Positions 44,635-55,389 of a DNA stretch of 64,000 nucleotides are shown here, piece by piece (the stretch's first letter is position 1; the number at the start of each line of letters is the position of its first letter). The DNA comes from Mytilus edulis. Lineage: Eukaryota > Mollusca > Bivalvia > Mytilida > Mytilidae. The translations under genes and the position numbers were made by a program. A model generated the notes under the pieces. The model was not told the DNA's origin. It did no database searches and saw only the letters and a list, made by a program, of their open reading frames with translations. The DNA lies in contig NC_092346.1 of the NCBI RefSeq assembly GCF_963676685.1, positions 42,467,289-42,531,288 of the forward strand. The letters run 5' to 3'.

Positions 44635-44678
44635 GCGTCACTGGTGAGTCTTATGTAGACGAAACGCGCGTCTGGCGT
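44635..44678 (+). ncRNA. Hammerhead, array copy 7, core mutated
   Basis: The core reads CTGGTGA: the invariant A6 is G, predicted to abolish cleavage. Helices and the GAAAC/GCGCGTC parts are kept. It is the right-hand edge of the array. Confidence 0.8.
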
Positions 44679-44699
44679 ATATATTATAATCCTGGTACT

Positions 44700-45600
44700 T
44701 TTGATAACTAATAATAATTGTTTCTGTCTCGCCTGTCACAGAATGCTTTACGTAGGAATTACAATCCAGCAGCTTTGTTGTATGACTACCAATGAGACAG
44801 CTCTCCATCTAGTTTTCAATTTGTAAAAGAATAAGAGTGCACACGCTGAATGTATAGCCTTCATTACTAATCATTGATATTATGTTGATAGTCCTAAATA
44901 CAAAGCTTTATTTCAACTGTCACATAAACTGAATTAACCAAGAAAACTAAACATTGACCAATGAACCATGATAATGAGGTCAAGGTCAGATGAACCATGC
45001 CAGACAGACATGTTCAACTAACAATTTTTCCATACAACAAATATAGTTTAACTATTGCTTATAGTTCAAACAGACCAAAACACAAAAACGCTGAGCAATA
45101 AACCGTGAAAATGAGGTCAGATGACACCTGCCAGTTGGAAATGTACACCTTACAGTTCTTCCATACACCGAATGTACTAGACATATTGCTTAAAGTATCC
45201 GAGATATGGGCTTGACCACCAAAAACTAACCTTGTTCACAGATCCCTGAAATGAGGTCGAGGTCAAGTGAAAACAGTCTGACGGGCATGAGGACCTTGCA
45301 AGGTACGCATATACCAAATATAGTGATTATATTAAGAGAGAATTTAACATTACAAAAAATCTTAACTTTTTTTCAAGTAGTCACTGAACCATTTTAAAAA
45401 CAGGCCAAGGGCATTGGACATATTACTGACGGAAAATTCGTAAAATGAGGCATCCATATACAAAGTATGAAGCATGCATGTCTTCCACCTTAATAAATAT
45501 GAAGCTTTTAAGTAGTTAGCTAACACCGCCGCCGCCGGATCACTATCCCTATGTCGAGCTTTCTGCAACAAAAGTTGCAGTCTCGACAAAAATCATTAAA
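44700..45600. repeat. Inverted copy of the TGACCTTGACC / CTCGACATAGGG repeat
   Basis: Reads in complement the same order as 1180-2090: GAATGAGGTCAAGGTCAGAT-like units of about 150 bp (44970, 45105, 45250), then CCGCCGCCGGATCACTATCC and CTATGTCGAGCTTTCTGCAA at 45525-45570. No gene; the 75-codon frame at 45362-45589 is part of the repeat. Confidence 0.65.
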
Positions 45601-45655
45601 AGTTCAATAAATAAACTTATCATAGATACCATGAATTGTGCAATTTTATATTTTC

Positions 45656-45697
45656 ACCAGACACTCGTTTATTCTACAAAAGACTCATCAGTGACGC
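45656..45697 (-). ncRNA. Degenerate hammerhead copy
   Basis: Minus strand has GCGTCA, CTGATGA, GTCTTTTGTAGA, then ATAAAC in place of C-GAAAC, GAGTGTC, TGGTGA. The GAAA box is damaged, so it should be inactive. Confidence 0.55.
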
Positions 45698-46079
45698 TCG
45701 ACTGAAAAATGTTGTCATTTTAGTGTCAAATTTAACATGGCCATAAAAGCGGGAGGTTTGGCTAGCCACAAAAACAGGTTCAACCCACCATTATTTTTTT
45801 CTTAAAATGTCCTGTACCAAGTCAAGAAAAGGGCAATGTTATCTTATAATTCGTTTTCCCGTGTGTTGCGTTTTCTTTTGTGTTGTGTTTTTGTTGCACT
45901 TTAGTGTTTCTGTTGTTTTGTTGTTTCCCTCTTATATTTGGTGTGCTTCCCTCAGTTTTAGTTTGTAACCTGGATTTGTTTTCCCCTCAATCGATTTATG
46001 ACATTTGAATAGCGATATACTAGTACTACTGGTGCTTTTATTAAAGGTCAAATAAAGAACGAAAATGAAGTGCATTGAG

Positions 46080-46830
46080 GACCAACCATGCCTAACAGTT
46101 TAGTCAAATACAGCCAAGGTAATTCAAAGTACGATCTTATATTACAAATTTTCGATCTGTCATATGTGTGTTGTCCTTGGCCTCATTTAAATGGTTCACT
46201 AACTGTTTGAAAGACAAAAGTTTAGTATTTTCGTCATGTTAATTTCTCAACTACCAGTTTTAAGAATACATGTAATAGTATATCTATATTTGTATATGAG
46301 TTGTTTACATTGTCAACATGTTTGTAAGACATGGTTCAACTGACCTTGACCGCATTTCATGTATCAGTGATCAAGGTTACATGATTATGTCCATTTGGCA
46401 GATACTGTAAGCAGTGGGTCAACTTTATTCGGTGTATAGAATGATTGAAAGGGACGTGTCAGTCTATCAGGCTTCATCTTACTGTGAATTTTCATTGGAT
46501 TATTGTAAATATCAAGTTTCAGTAGTTGGATTCTATTTTAAGATATAGATCTTAGCAATAGTTTAATTAAATCTGAAGTACGGTATAATGATAAGGTGAA
46601 TATTTTTTATGGCAGTTTTAATCTGACCTTGACCTTATTTTCATGATTCATTGGCCAAAGTTCAGTTTTATGGTTAAATATACTTCCTTGTTTCTATATG
46701 CATTAAGATCAAATGTATTGTACGATTGAATAATTGTGCTGGTAGTTTGTCATACATCACATCCAGTTTACTCTGACTTTGACTTCGACCCAAATGAAAG
46801 TAAAACCTTGTCTGATTTGAATTCTGCATA
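46080..46830. repeat. Degenerate TGACCTTGACC-family repeats
   Basis: Units carrying CAACTGACCTTGACCGCATT (46338), GGTGTATAGAATGATTG (46430) and TCTGACCTTGACCTTATTTT (46620) parallel 24890-25340 in order, so these two blocks are old copies of one composite repeat. No gene. Confidence 0.55.
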
Positions 46831-47219
46831 GAACTTTTGTACACTAGAAATTTGGTTGCACAATCTTGTAATGCTGATGCAACTAAAAAAACTGGCAATA
46901 CGTCATTTAGTTTTATGAGCAATATTCAAAATTATTATATTGATATAAAGTAAAAATATGGATTATGATTATGGACTTTCCGAATTGAGTTTCCTCTAGG
47001 TTCAGTATTTTTGTGATTTTACTTTTTATAGGAGAGAGCAAAGACAAGCCGGCTCGTATTCGGATTAATGCGACACAATGTACGTGTATGTTGGCGTGTT
47101 TTCCTGTCGATAATCACTGATTAGCATGTTGAAACTCCACTTAGTAAGTCAGTATAGAACACAGTTCATATGAGATAATCATGATCTCATCAAAATATGC
47201 TTTAAGTGTTGGCACTTGA

Positions 47220-47560
47220 TATAAAAAAGATATCTATTCATAAGAAGTGAGATAATGATTAACTTGTTAAAAATCTTTACCTATAACCACATAGCCAGTT
47301 GATATATAAATTGACAGTAATAATGTTTTGCATGTCTTTTACACTACACCACTTTATTTGGTTTTAATCACATTGCCAACACCGGTGAAATACAAAAGAT
47401 GGTGAATATACCTGAAGATTTTATACTGGCTTATATCTCAAAAGCAAAAGCAGCTGATAAAATATATAACAAAATGATAACATAATACTTGTCTTTTTCC
47501 TGTTTAAAATTATTTTTGTTAATAGTGCTTATAAAAAGTTATTTCATCATTTATACAATA
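47220..47560. repeat. Orphan copy of the B-box gene 3' flank
   Basis: ATCTATTCATAAGAAGT, TTGACAGTAATAATGTTTTG, CATGTCTTTTACAC and GATTTTATACTGGCTTATAT match 31760-31945, but no B-box coding sequence follows on the right; it is lost or displaced to 50666. Confidence 0.55.
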
Positions 47561-47755
47561 TTCCCAGAAATGAATAATCAACTCTCATTTGTTCCATGTC
47601 TGCATTGTGTTCTGATTCTTGGTAAATATTTTTATGGTAAATCAACTCATTTTTGATGTGATGTTCTAATCTTATTTGAATTGTCTGTTGTTTATAATGT
47701 ATATTTTCTTTGGTAAATAAACTCATCATAGAAACCAGGACTAAATTTAGTATAT

Positions 47756-47799
47756 ACGACAGACACGTGTTTCGTCTACAAAAAACTCATCAGTGACGC
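47756..47799 (-). ncRNA. Hammerhead copy, weakened
   Basis: Minus strand has GCGTCA, CTGATGA, GTTTTTTGTAGAC, GAAAC, ACGTGTC, TGTCGT. Core boxes are present. Helix II has one G-U pair and helix I one extra mismatch. Confidence 0.6.
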
Positions 47800-48274
47800 T
47801 AGAATCCAAAACAGTTTAAAGGACCAAATAAAGTAGGAAGTTGGAGTTGAAATAAGAGTTATAATCGCTATTTTGTGCATTTTTCCTTTGGTATTTTTAT
47901 GTGATAATTTTTTATATCATGTAACTCGCTTGAGATGGAAAATTATCGCTAGAAAGTAAGAAGACACGTGGCGTTGGTAATGAAATTGACATGAAATTGA
48001 CAACATCGTCATAGGTAAAATAGCGATAAACAGATTATCATTTGTCATCTCAACTCGATTGCATTTATAGCTTTCGTCGTACCGGCTCAAGCGAGAATAT
48101 CAATCTCGTTGAGATGATCAACGATAATCTATAAGTCTTTTATATAATAAGGAAATGTGTGTTAAGACCCGAGTAAACATTGAACATGATACCTTCTAGC
48201 AAATTTCTTTGACCTGACAATTAAACCCATCCTGGTGTAAATATACTCTTAATACCTGGATTGAAATTTCATAT

Positions 48275-48312
48275 TAACGCCAGAGGCGCGTTTCGTCTAC
48301 AAAAGACTCAAT
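48275..48312 (-). ncRNA. Truncated hammerhead copy
   Basis: Minus strand retains GTCTTTTGTAGAC, GAAAC, GCGCCTC, TGGCGT, but CTGATGA is replaced by TTATTGA-like sequence. Inactive relic. Confidence 0.5.
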
Positions 48313-50665
48313 AAAGCCATGAGAAAAAAACTAAAAGCAATCACATAATTAATTACACATTATCAAAATTAATTGTTAAACAAAAACAACATCATACAGA
48401 AACTTTGTGAATACATGCATGTGAAACATTTGAAAATGAGCGTTCCCTTCAATTCTACCTCACCTACTTTGAGATGTTTTAATGGATGCTGGTGGTACCT
48501 TAATGTATCGGATGTAACTTTCTGAAGATCACCGCCCTAATGTTTCTATCAAGTGATCTTCTAAATTTGCCTTATCAGCACTAGTAGCAGTCCCAATTCT
48601 AAAACTTTGACCATTTTAAGGACTTAAGTTGAAGCTTCATATATCATTAATTTTCCAATACAGGTGAGGACATATTGTCTCTCCAGAGGTTTCTTATCAA
48701 TGGTTATGAAAAGTGGATCAGTTTGATTGATAGGAGAAAATTCCTTCCTTACTTGTGTATATATTTTAACAAAATTTTGGTTCTAGGATACTCCTAAAAT
48801 GCACCCAGGTTAATTTACTAAGAAACGAAAGACAAAGGAATCCAAATGCCTCAACTAGTCACTAATTAACAAGACATGTATATCACGGTGGGTATGGTTG
48901 TCATGCGAGAGGACGTTCTGTGCTGGTGATTTGGTCCTGTTCTGTGCTGGTGGGTCCTGATTCTGTGCTGGTGGATTGGTTTACATTGTATCAGAACGGC
49001 AATAAAACGACTGTTTTGTTGCTTAATTTTTCTCTGATGTGTCATAAGAACCATGCAAAGTATATTACAATAATTTATATTAGAAAAGTCGTGCAAGTTC
49101 GTTAAACAGAATTGTTCTGACGCTGGGCTGGTGATAAGAAAAACGGTCCTGGTTCTGTGCTCCTATGTCCTGGTTCTGTGCCTTTATATTTTAGTTAAAA
49201 GTGGCATATATTCAAGATCATTGATGCTGTACTGTTATTGACTAATTAACTGTTGTCTGCTTTCTTGAAATTGACATTGTTGTGAATGTGTTTACTGTTA
49301 TTATGAGAGAAAAAATACCCCTATTTTCTATTTTTTTTAAAAGTTGACTGTAATCTGATTTTTTGGCCTGGTAATGGAACCCTTCTTGCCCCCTTTTAAG
49401 ATAAGAAAATATGTTAACGATTTTCGGGATTACGATCATTTTGCAAGATCACCAAAATACGTTGTAATTTATACAATACTTATATAAAGTAGATTATGTG
49501 GTATGTTTGTTGTCAATGGACAAATTCCCATAAGAAACCAAAGGAAGTATGTGTTAACAACCATGCGTCATCGTACGACCTTCAACAATAACCCATAAAA
49601 TAAAAATGTAAAAGGTTTTGCATAAAAATGGAGAGCAAAAATATAGAACAAAGGACTTTCTGAGCGTTTGAATCATATGTCTTTAGCAGCTTAAAACACA
49701 TTTGTTTGTGAACAATTGAGTGCTGACTATAAGAATGACAATAGTATTGCGGGTTTGTTCGGGGGTTTTTTTTTTTTGGGGGGGGGGGGGGGGGTTGGGA
49801 GGGGGATAAGTTTGAGCGAGCTTATAGTGAAAGTTTTAAGCTTGGAATAGTTTCCCGTAATATTTAAAAGTTGTATTTTAAAAGAAAAATGTATCTTATA
49901 GCTATTAAGAATCATTTGCTGTATCTGTAATATTTTTTCAACATAATATTTTTGTCTGAACGGTTATCAGGTATTTTTTTTCGAAAGTTCGATAGAACAC
50001 TAAAAAAAATCACTATTTTATTTTTCTAAGGGCAGACTATAATATGTCAGAGAATGAAGAAGAGGGAACACTCACAGGCACTTGTCTCAAAAAAAAAAAT
50101 ATACCTATATACCTTAATATAACACAAGGTACTTAACTAATTTTTTTGTAAAATGACACCCAGTCCCGAAACCCCGTTGTTTTTTTTATTTCTCGGTTGT
50201 CAAACCCACTTAAACTTGATATGCCGTAAATCTAAATTGATTTATCTACACAATGGTATATGACACGACTATCATTGTTGTCGGGATCATTAGTAGCAGG
50301 TCTCAGAAATTGGTCAACGGGATGTTTTTTTGCATTCGTCTGAAGCTTTGGCAACACCCAATCCGCATGTAATTTTATACTGGTTTCTCATTGGTCAATC
50401 GTCTGGCTAAAAATAAATGTGGGAAATTTTGGTTAATTTATAGCTCTACATTAGTGTCGTTGTGTACACGTGTGTTTCATTACAAACTTATTTGGGTTTG
50501 TTTCACATAATCTGTAAAGAATTTGCAATAAAGATAATAATTCATAGTCAGAGGGAAGCTGACAGTTTTTATTTTAATAATTTTTATAATAATTCAATCA
50601 GTGCGTATTTAAATTTTCTGGTACTAAATATTTACAGGCTCGATATATTTTCATTGGAAAAAATA
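48313..50665. other. Intergenic stretch; short CTGGTTCTGTGC repeats and a poly(G) run
   Basis: At 48905-48980 and 49130-49185 the phrase (T)CCTG.TTCTGTGC(TGGTG) recurs seven or eight times with irregular spacing. A run of 17 G follows 12 T at 49766-49794. No gene seen; the short frames here overlap these repeats. Confidence 0.45.
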
Positions 50666-52342
50666 TCAAATTCCAAAAATGTTTAATTCATACAACTTGG
50701 CTTCATTAGTAGTGCATCCTTCTGTCCTAGTACACCCTATGCAGAGTTGTCCTGAATCATTTAAGGCAAGACAGTATGGATAGAATATTCCTATGTCATT
50801 AGTGTTGTAGTATGTCAGTATGTAACCCTGGTTGTTTAGAATGTGTAAACACGGATTATCATTACCTATCACTACAACATTGTCTTTAGGTGTTGCCACT
50901 ATGTCTCTTGGCTTGAATAATTGATCTTTATTTATATCAGGATGGCCAGTATATTTATTAATTATTTCACCTCCTTGTTCTAAGACAACTACTTTTCCTC
51001 TTCTACTACTACCCGGATAATAATCTCCAACAAATATATTCCCATTTCGTGTACTGGTTATACTGTTTGGGTAATTGAAAATTGGTTGATTATCTTGATC
51101 ATGTTCAAATACAGTCTCATGTTTTCCCTGCTCATTCATTAAAAACACAGCTCTTCTTCCTAGTTTGCTACTGATACCTCCTACAACTACTTTATTACCA
51201 CTGGTAATGTGAATTGCAGTTGAATCTAAAGGGGCAACATTATATGTAGTGTCTCTAATTTGACCAGTAGTATATGTGAGTTGTTTTGGTGTTGGTTCAT
51301 CTGTCACCAAGAGGACATCATTAGATGAAAGTACTGCTAAGCCATAGACCTTTATCTCATATTGTGATATTTTGTTAAGTTTAGCACCATCTGATTTTAC
51401 TTTTTGTAATTTGTTTCCATTAGTCGATATTATCCAGTATGAATTGTCAAGACATGATCTTATAAGTCTTATTCCTGTGAGTTCAGAATGGTATTCTTTG
51501 TTGATAACTGGTTCCATGGAAAGATCATCATCTTCTAACGATCCAAAATTAGATTGGGTTATTATCCTTGGAACAAACGTTGGCGAAGACATGTAACTTG
51601 ACTTAATTTGTTGTATGGGGATGTCAAGAGATTGCTGCATCTTGTTGACTTCTCTGAAGAATTTAGAAGCATCCGTGATTTCCATAAAATCTTTGACTTC
51701 AGTAGTTTTATTTTGTATCTGCGCATTGTAATAGGAGACATCGTTAAGATCAGTTTTTACTACTAAAAGAGCGTTTTTATGACTCTGATCCAGTTTGTTA
51801 CTGAGTTCATTGAAATATTTGTCGACTAGTCCTCTTAAAACTTGTTTATGGTCAATTATATCTGTTTTGGCTTTTGAATGCTTAAGATTTTCCTCATTAA
51901 CAAGATTCTGAAGCTGGTCTATTTGAAAAGCTGATTTAGCATTACTACTTCGAATTTTATCTTGTCCGTCTTTCAGCCTCTGTATTTTCATATTGTACCC
52001 TTCGCTAATCTCAATTAAGTCATGTTGCTTATGATCTTTAGCAAAACAGGTTGGACACACAAGACAGTCGCATGTCTTACAAAAAAGGCAGCAAGATTGT
52101 GATGAATGTTGATTACACTTAATATTGGTGAAATCAATCTCCCCTCTGTGCACTCCTATATCCTTTATGTCTAATGTTTTATGCTCTTGTGCATTTTTGA
52201 ATTTAGAATGTACCTGTTCTTTACAGTGATTACACAGGAGAATATTGCAATCTATGCATTTCCACTTGATATGCCTATCTGTTTCGCATAAGTTACAACT
52301 AACAGGTACTTGTCCATTTCTGCTGGATTGTGAGAACGCCAT
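50666..52342 (-). CDS. RING-less B-box (TRIM-like) protein, second intact copy
   Basis: Single-exon frame of 558 codons starting MAFSQSSRNG at 52342. B-box 1 uses C16, C19, C29, C32, C37, C40, H45 and H54, and B-box 2 C76, H79, C88, C91, C96, C99, H104 and H107. All ligands are as in the copy at 27977-29650. The coiled-coil region (about 120-235) and C-terminal strand-rich region (about 290-558, with GNIFVGDYYPG, NKVVVGG, DNVVVIGND) follow. Divergence from copy 1 is greatest in the coiled coil and in residues 240-300, while the B-boxes are almost unchanged, suggesting constraint on the zinc domain. It is likely cytoplasmic and possibly an adaptor in defence signalling; that role is inference from family habit. 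Confidence 0.85.
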   Translation of the reverse strand: MAFSQSSRNGQVPVSCNLCETDRHIKWKCIDCNILLCNHCKEQVHSKFKNAQEHKTLDIKDIGVHRGEIDFTNIKCNQHSSQSCCLFCKTCDCLVCPTCFAKDHKQHDLIEISEGYNMKIQRLKDGQDKIRSSNAKSAFQIDQLQNLVNEENLKHSKAKTDIIDHKQVLRGLVDKYFNELSNKLDQSHKNALLVVKTDLNDVSYYNAQIQNKTTEVKDFMEITDASKFFREVNKMQQSLDIPIQQIKSSYMSSPTFVPRIITQSNFGSLEDDDLSMEPVINKEYHSELTGIRLIRSCLDNSYWIISTNGNKLQKVKSDGAKLNKISQYEIKVYGLAVLSSNDVLLVTDEPTPKQLTYTTGQIRDTTYNVAPLDSTAIHITSGNKVVVGGISSKLGRRAVFLMNEQGKHETVFEHDQDNQPIFNYPNSITSTRNGNIFVGDYYPGSSRRGKVVVLEQGGEIINKYTGHPDINKDQLFKPRDIVATPKDNVVVIGNDNPCLHILNNQGYILTYYNTNDIGIFYPYCLALNDSGQLCIGCTRTEGCTTNEAKLYELNIFGI

Positions 52343-54185
52343 TCTTGTAACACATGTAATATATTTCCTGGTTTGTGTCGACCCGACTTTATGTGTAAAT
52401 AATATTATTAATAACCGGTGTCGTATTAAATAAAACTAGATCTACCTATAAAATGTACTACCGGAAGTTGTTGGTAGGGAATTTCAATATACAAAATGTA
52501 GCTATTAAAATTAAATAAGACTACCATTAAATTGTGCTTCCGTTAAAACAAAACGAATAATGAATAAGATTTATCTACCGTTATATGTTTTTTCTGGAAA
52601 GTTTTATATTTTGCATGCAAGATCTGTCAACGTCACAGTAAGCAAAAATAGCAGCGAAAATCTTGCAAATTTTCGTTGGTACTAAACAATTTGTGTGTGT
52701 GGTTTTTTTTTAAAATTATTTGACATTATGCACGTCTTAGGTAAATATAGATCTAGTATATCAACAGATGAAGTAATCAATAGAAAAAGTAAAATCTACA
52801 AAAATGTCCACTTAAAGTCATCTTTTTAAAAATGAGCAAATACAATATGTTTGGGAACGACTATTTAACAGTACTGTGTTTATCAACAGATGTACTGTTT
52901 ACTGAAAATGCAAAATGTACGAAAACGTCATCTTTTTAAAACTAGCAAATACGATATATTGTAAGTATCCATTTTGTAAAATATCAAGAGTAAGCACGGA
53001 CTAATATCCAATTGTTCAAAATATTTGATGAAATTAAACAAAACCTCGGTTTATATTAGACTTTTGACGATGTGAATTTAAGCATGGATGCAATTTGGGT
53101 ACTCCTCATTACAGAAAATTGGATAGTTTGGAGATTGATTCAAACCCATTTTTTTTGTGACTCACTATGGATTAAAAATCAAATTGGTGTACCTGCACAA
53201 TAAAGAAGGATAGGGCTACAAAATAAACACAGTATGGGCATTTTTTTCTTGATCATAAAAAAACGTAGGCGAAAAAGCTGTCAAAATAGGTGCAATTTGG
53301 GTACCGTCACGTTAACTTCAAAAAAGGAGGGGGAGGGGGAGTGGAGGGTGTGTTATGTTCTTTTTCCCTAAAATAATATTCTGATCCCCAATTTGATGAA
53401 GAAAAAAAATATTGTGGTCAAACAGATGGGAAAAAAAATATTCTTAATTCAAATTTCCCTCATACCTTAATAAAAGTTTCAAATTTTAAAAATAATAATT
53501 TGATTAATAGTGTTAAAAAATGTTCGTGCTTCGAGCAAAAAATCCCCCTTTGAAGTTAAATGGTTGCTCCCTTACGATGCTGCTCTCAGATAGTAATCTA
53601 TGTAAATTAGCTACCTTACTATAGACATAAGAATATTGACTCGTCCAGTTTGAAGGTCAATTTAGTTACCGCACACATGTATGTACGTTCTTATTATCAA
53701 TAGTAATGTATGAATAGCATAAAAAAGTTTGAAGGTAAACTAATAATAAGTTAATCCAATCAAATTGCCTACGAATTAATTACAATGATCAGTCCACATC
53801 ATAAAAAATAGTAAGAGTAAACTGGTAGGGAGAAATTAAATGTCGTATATTTTAAGTTCATTATTTTGCAATAACGAATTAAAAATTTTAAACCAAAAGA
53901 TATGCTATAATTCCATAAATATGTCGTTCTGTACTGGTATAGTTTTTGTATCTCTTATTTGCGTATTTAAGGCTGTAGAAAGTTTGGGCTTCAAAAGTCA
54001 ACATAATTATTGTCTTTATACAGAAAATTCGCCTTTTTAAAATATTGAATGTTTCACAAATAATACGCGACAACAAAGTACAATCATTTTTTAAACCACT
54101 GCAAAAAAACTCATTCTGATTGATGCTGTGGTATTGTCACAAATTGCATTGCAGTGAACAGTGGTACAGCAAACGTACATCAATG
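52343..54185. other. 5' flank of B-box gene 2 and AT-rich intergenic DNA
   Basis: No gene. A block at 53320-53570 (GGAGGGGGAGGGGGAGTGGA, TGATCCCCAATTTGATGAAG, ending ATCCCCCTTTGAAGTTAAA) has the look of a dispersed element: GTTAACTTCAAAAAAGG on the left is mirrored by CCCCTTTGAAGTTAAATGG on the right. Confidence 0.45.
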
Positions 54186-54299
54186 CCAAAACGACAAAAT
54201 GATAATGTTAACTGTTTGTAATACTCGTGTTTAGCATTTACTTTAAAATTTTCCATATAAAACAATATGACGGTTGATTTCTATTGGTTTGATTCGGTG

Positions 54300-55228
54300 C
54301 TTTGCTTTAGCGCCAATTGGCATTTCATTTGCGCCAAAAAAATCTTTCATTTGCGCCAAAAACTAAATCTTTCATTTGCGCCAAAAACTAAATCTTTCAT
54401 TTGCGCCAATATTAAAGGTAAGTACAGGTTAATACATGTAGATACAGGTTATAATAGTATAAAACATAAAAAATTTCAAAAAGTCTTTTAATAATAGAGA
54501 GAGTTTTAAACATATTCCTCAGAAATCAGTTATCATAAAATCATACAAGTTATGCTAAAACCTCGATAAAATCATACAAATAATGCTAAAATCATACAAG
54601 TAATGTTATAACCTGAATAAAACCTTGGTAAAATCACGAAAGTTATGTTAAAACCTTGATAAAATCAGAAAAGATAGCACTATACACTGGAGTACGTTAT
54701 TGAGACATTTGTTAGCACTATATAGTAAAGTTACAAGTCTGTTTTGGCGCAAACATGTATAAGCAACGGTCTTGATGTAGTCATGTCTTGAAATTTTCCG
54801 TCTTAGGTGCATGCCATATTTCTCCATAAGATAGTCAGTTTTCTCTTTCTCCCATCGTCGAACTGCAGCCGGTGTGTCCAAAGATCTCATGTACGTTGTA
54901 GCCTGAATCTTCTTTACAACGTCAACATAAATAAACATGTTTGGATGTTTTGAATAAAATTGTTCATTAAAATGTGCATGAAATGACTCCGGTCCATCTC
55001 AGTTTTGAATTAGAAATGAGTATGAACTCACACATATATCCAGGGGGAGTTATGTACAAACAAAAAACAAAATAAATAATATTTAACTTTTCCGTTATAT
55101 TTCCTGTTCCTGTCATACCTGTAAAATGGCGCAAACGAAGGTTTTTTTTTTTGGCGCAAATGATATATAACCTTGTGGCGCAAATGAAAGGTTTGATTTT
55201 TTAAAAATTGGCGCAAATGAAATGATTT
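54300..55228. mobile_element. Insertion bordered by inverted TTTCATTTGCGCCA motifs
   Basis: On the left, five copies of TTGGCA/TCATTTGCGCCA spaced by about 20-25 bp (54310-54410). On the right, four copies of the complement TGGCGCAAATGA (55128-55225). Between them is a 96-codon minus-strand frame (54648-54938) with a Lys/Arg-rich helical look and no domain I can name. The paralogous flank of B-box gene 1 (30170-30430) continues across this point without the segment, so it is an insertion. Confidence 0.7.
54648..54938 (-). CDS. Unrecognised 96-codon frame inside the TTGCGCC element
   Basis: Begins MFIYVDVVKKIQATTYMRSL and includes DTPAAVRRWEKEKTDYLMEK and a further basic helix. I do not recognise the family. 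It may be a captured exon or a piece of an element protein, as it is the only frame in the insertion with a non-random residue mix. There is no evidence of splicing or expression. Confidence 0.3.
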   Translation of the reverse strand: MFIYVDVVKKIQATTYMRSLDTPAAVRRWEKEKTDYLMEKYGMHLRRKISRHDYIKTVAYTCLRQNRLVTLLYSANKCLNNVLQCIVLSFLILSRF

Positions 55229-55389
55229 GTTGGATCATTTAATTTTTCTATTTGATAAAGGACATTCCGTTTTGAATTTTCCTTGGAGTTCAGTATTTTT
55301 TTTCTATTTCACTTTTTTCATGATCAGTTAAGCAGGCTAGAGTGTCATGATACATTTCTGTGTGTGTATTCTTAAGGGCAAAAAATATA

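Larger units (their letters stand above)
42144..44672 (+). repeat. Retrozyme tandem array: seven monomers of 357-365 bp with hammerhead ribozymes
   Basis: Measured between predicted self-cleavage sites the monomers are 361, 357, 365, 359, 359, 365 and 363 bp. Each has a type I hammerhead at its junction and a body with TTTCGTCC.CGAGGGTATCA and GTCAGCACTTCGGTGTTGAC. Monomers 1-3 and 4-6 match pairwise (first of each: TTCCACGGCTGGTGG; second: GTCCGCGAGG; third: CTACTAAAAGT), so the array is a three-monomer higher-order repeat plus one. Minus-strand frames of about 80 codons (e.g. 42898-43140, 43981-44223) recur in the body; they are more likely incidental than genes. Small hammerhead retroelements of this size are known in invertebrates, mussels included; they are non-autonomous and thought to spread through circular RNAs. 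Confidence 0.88.
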
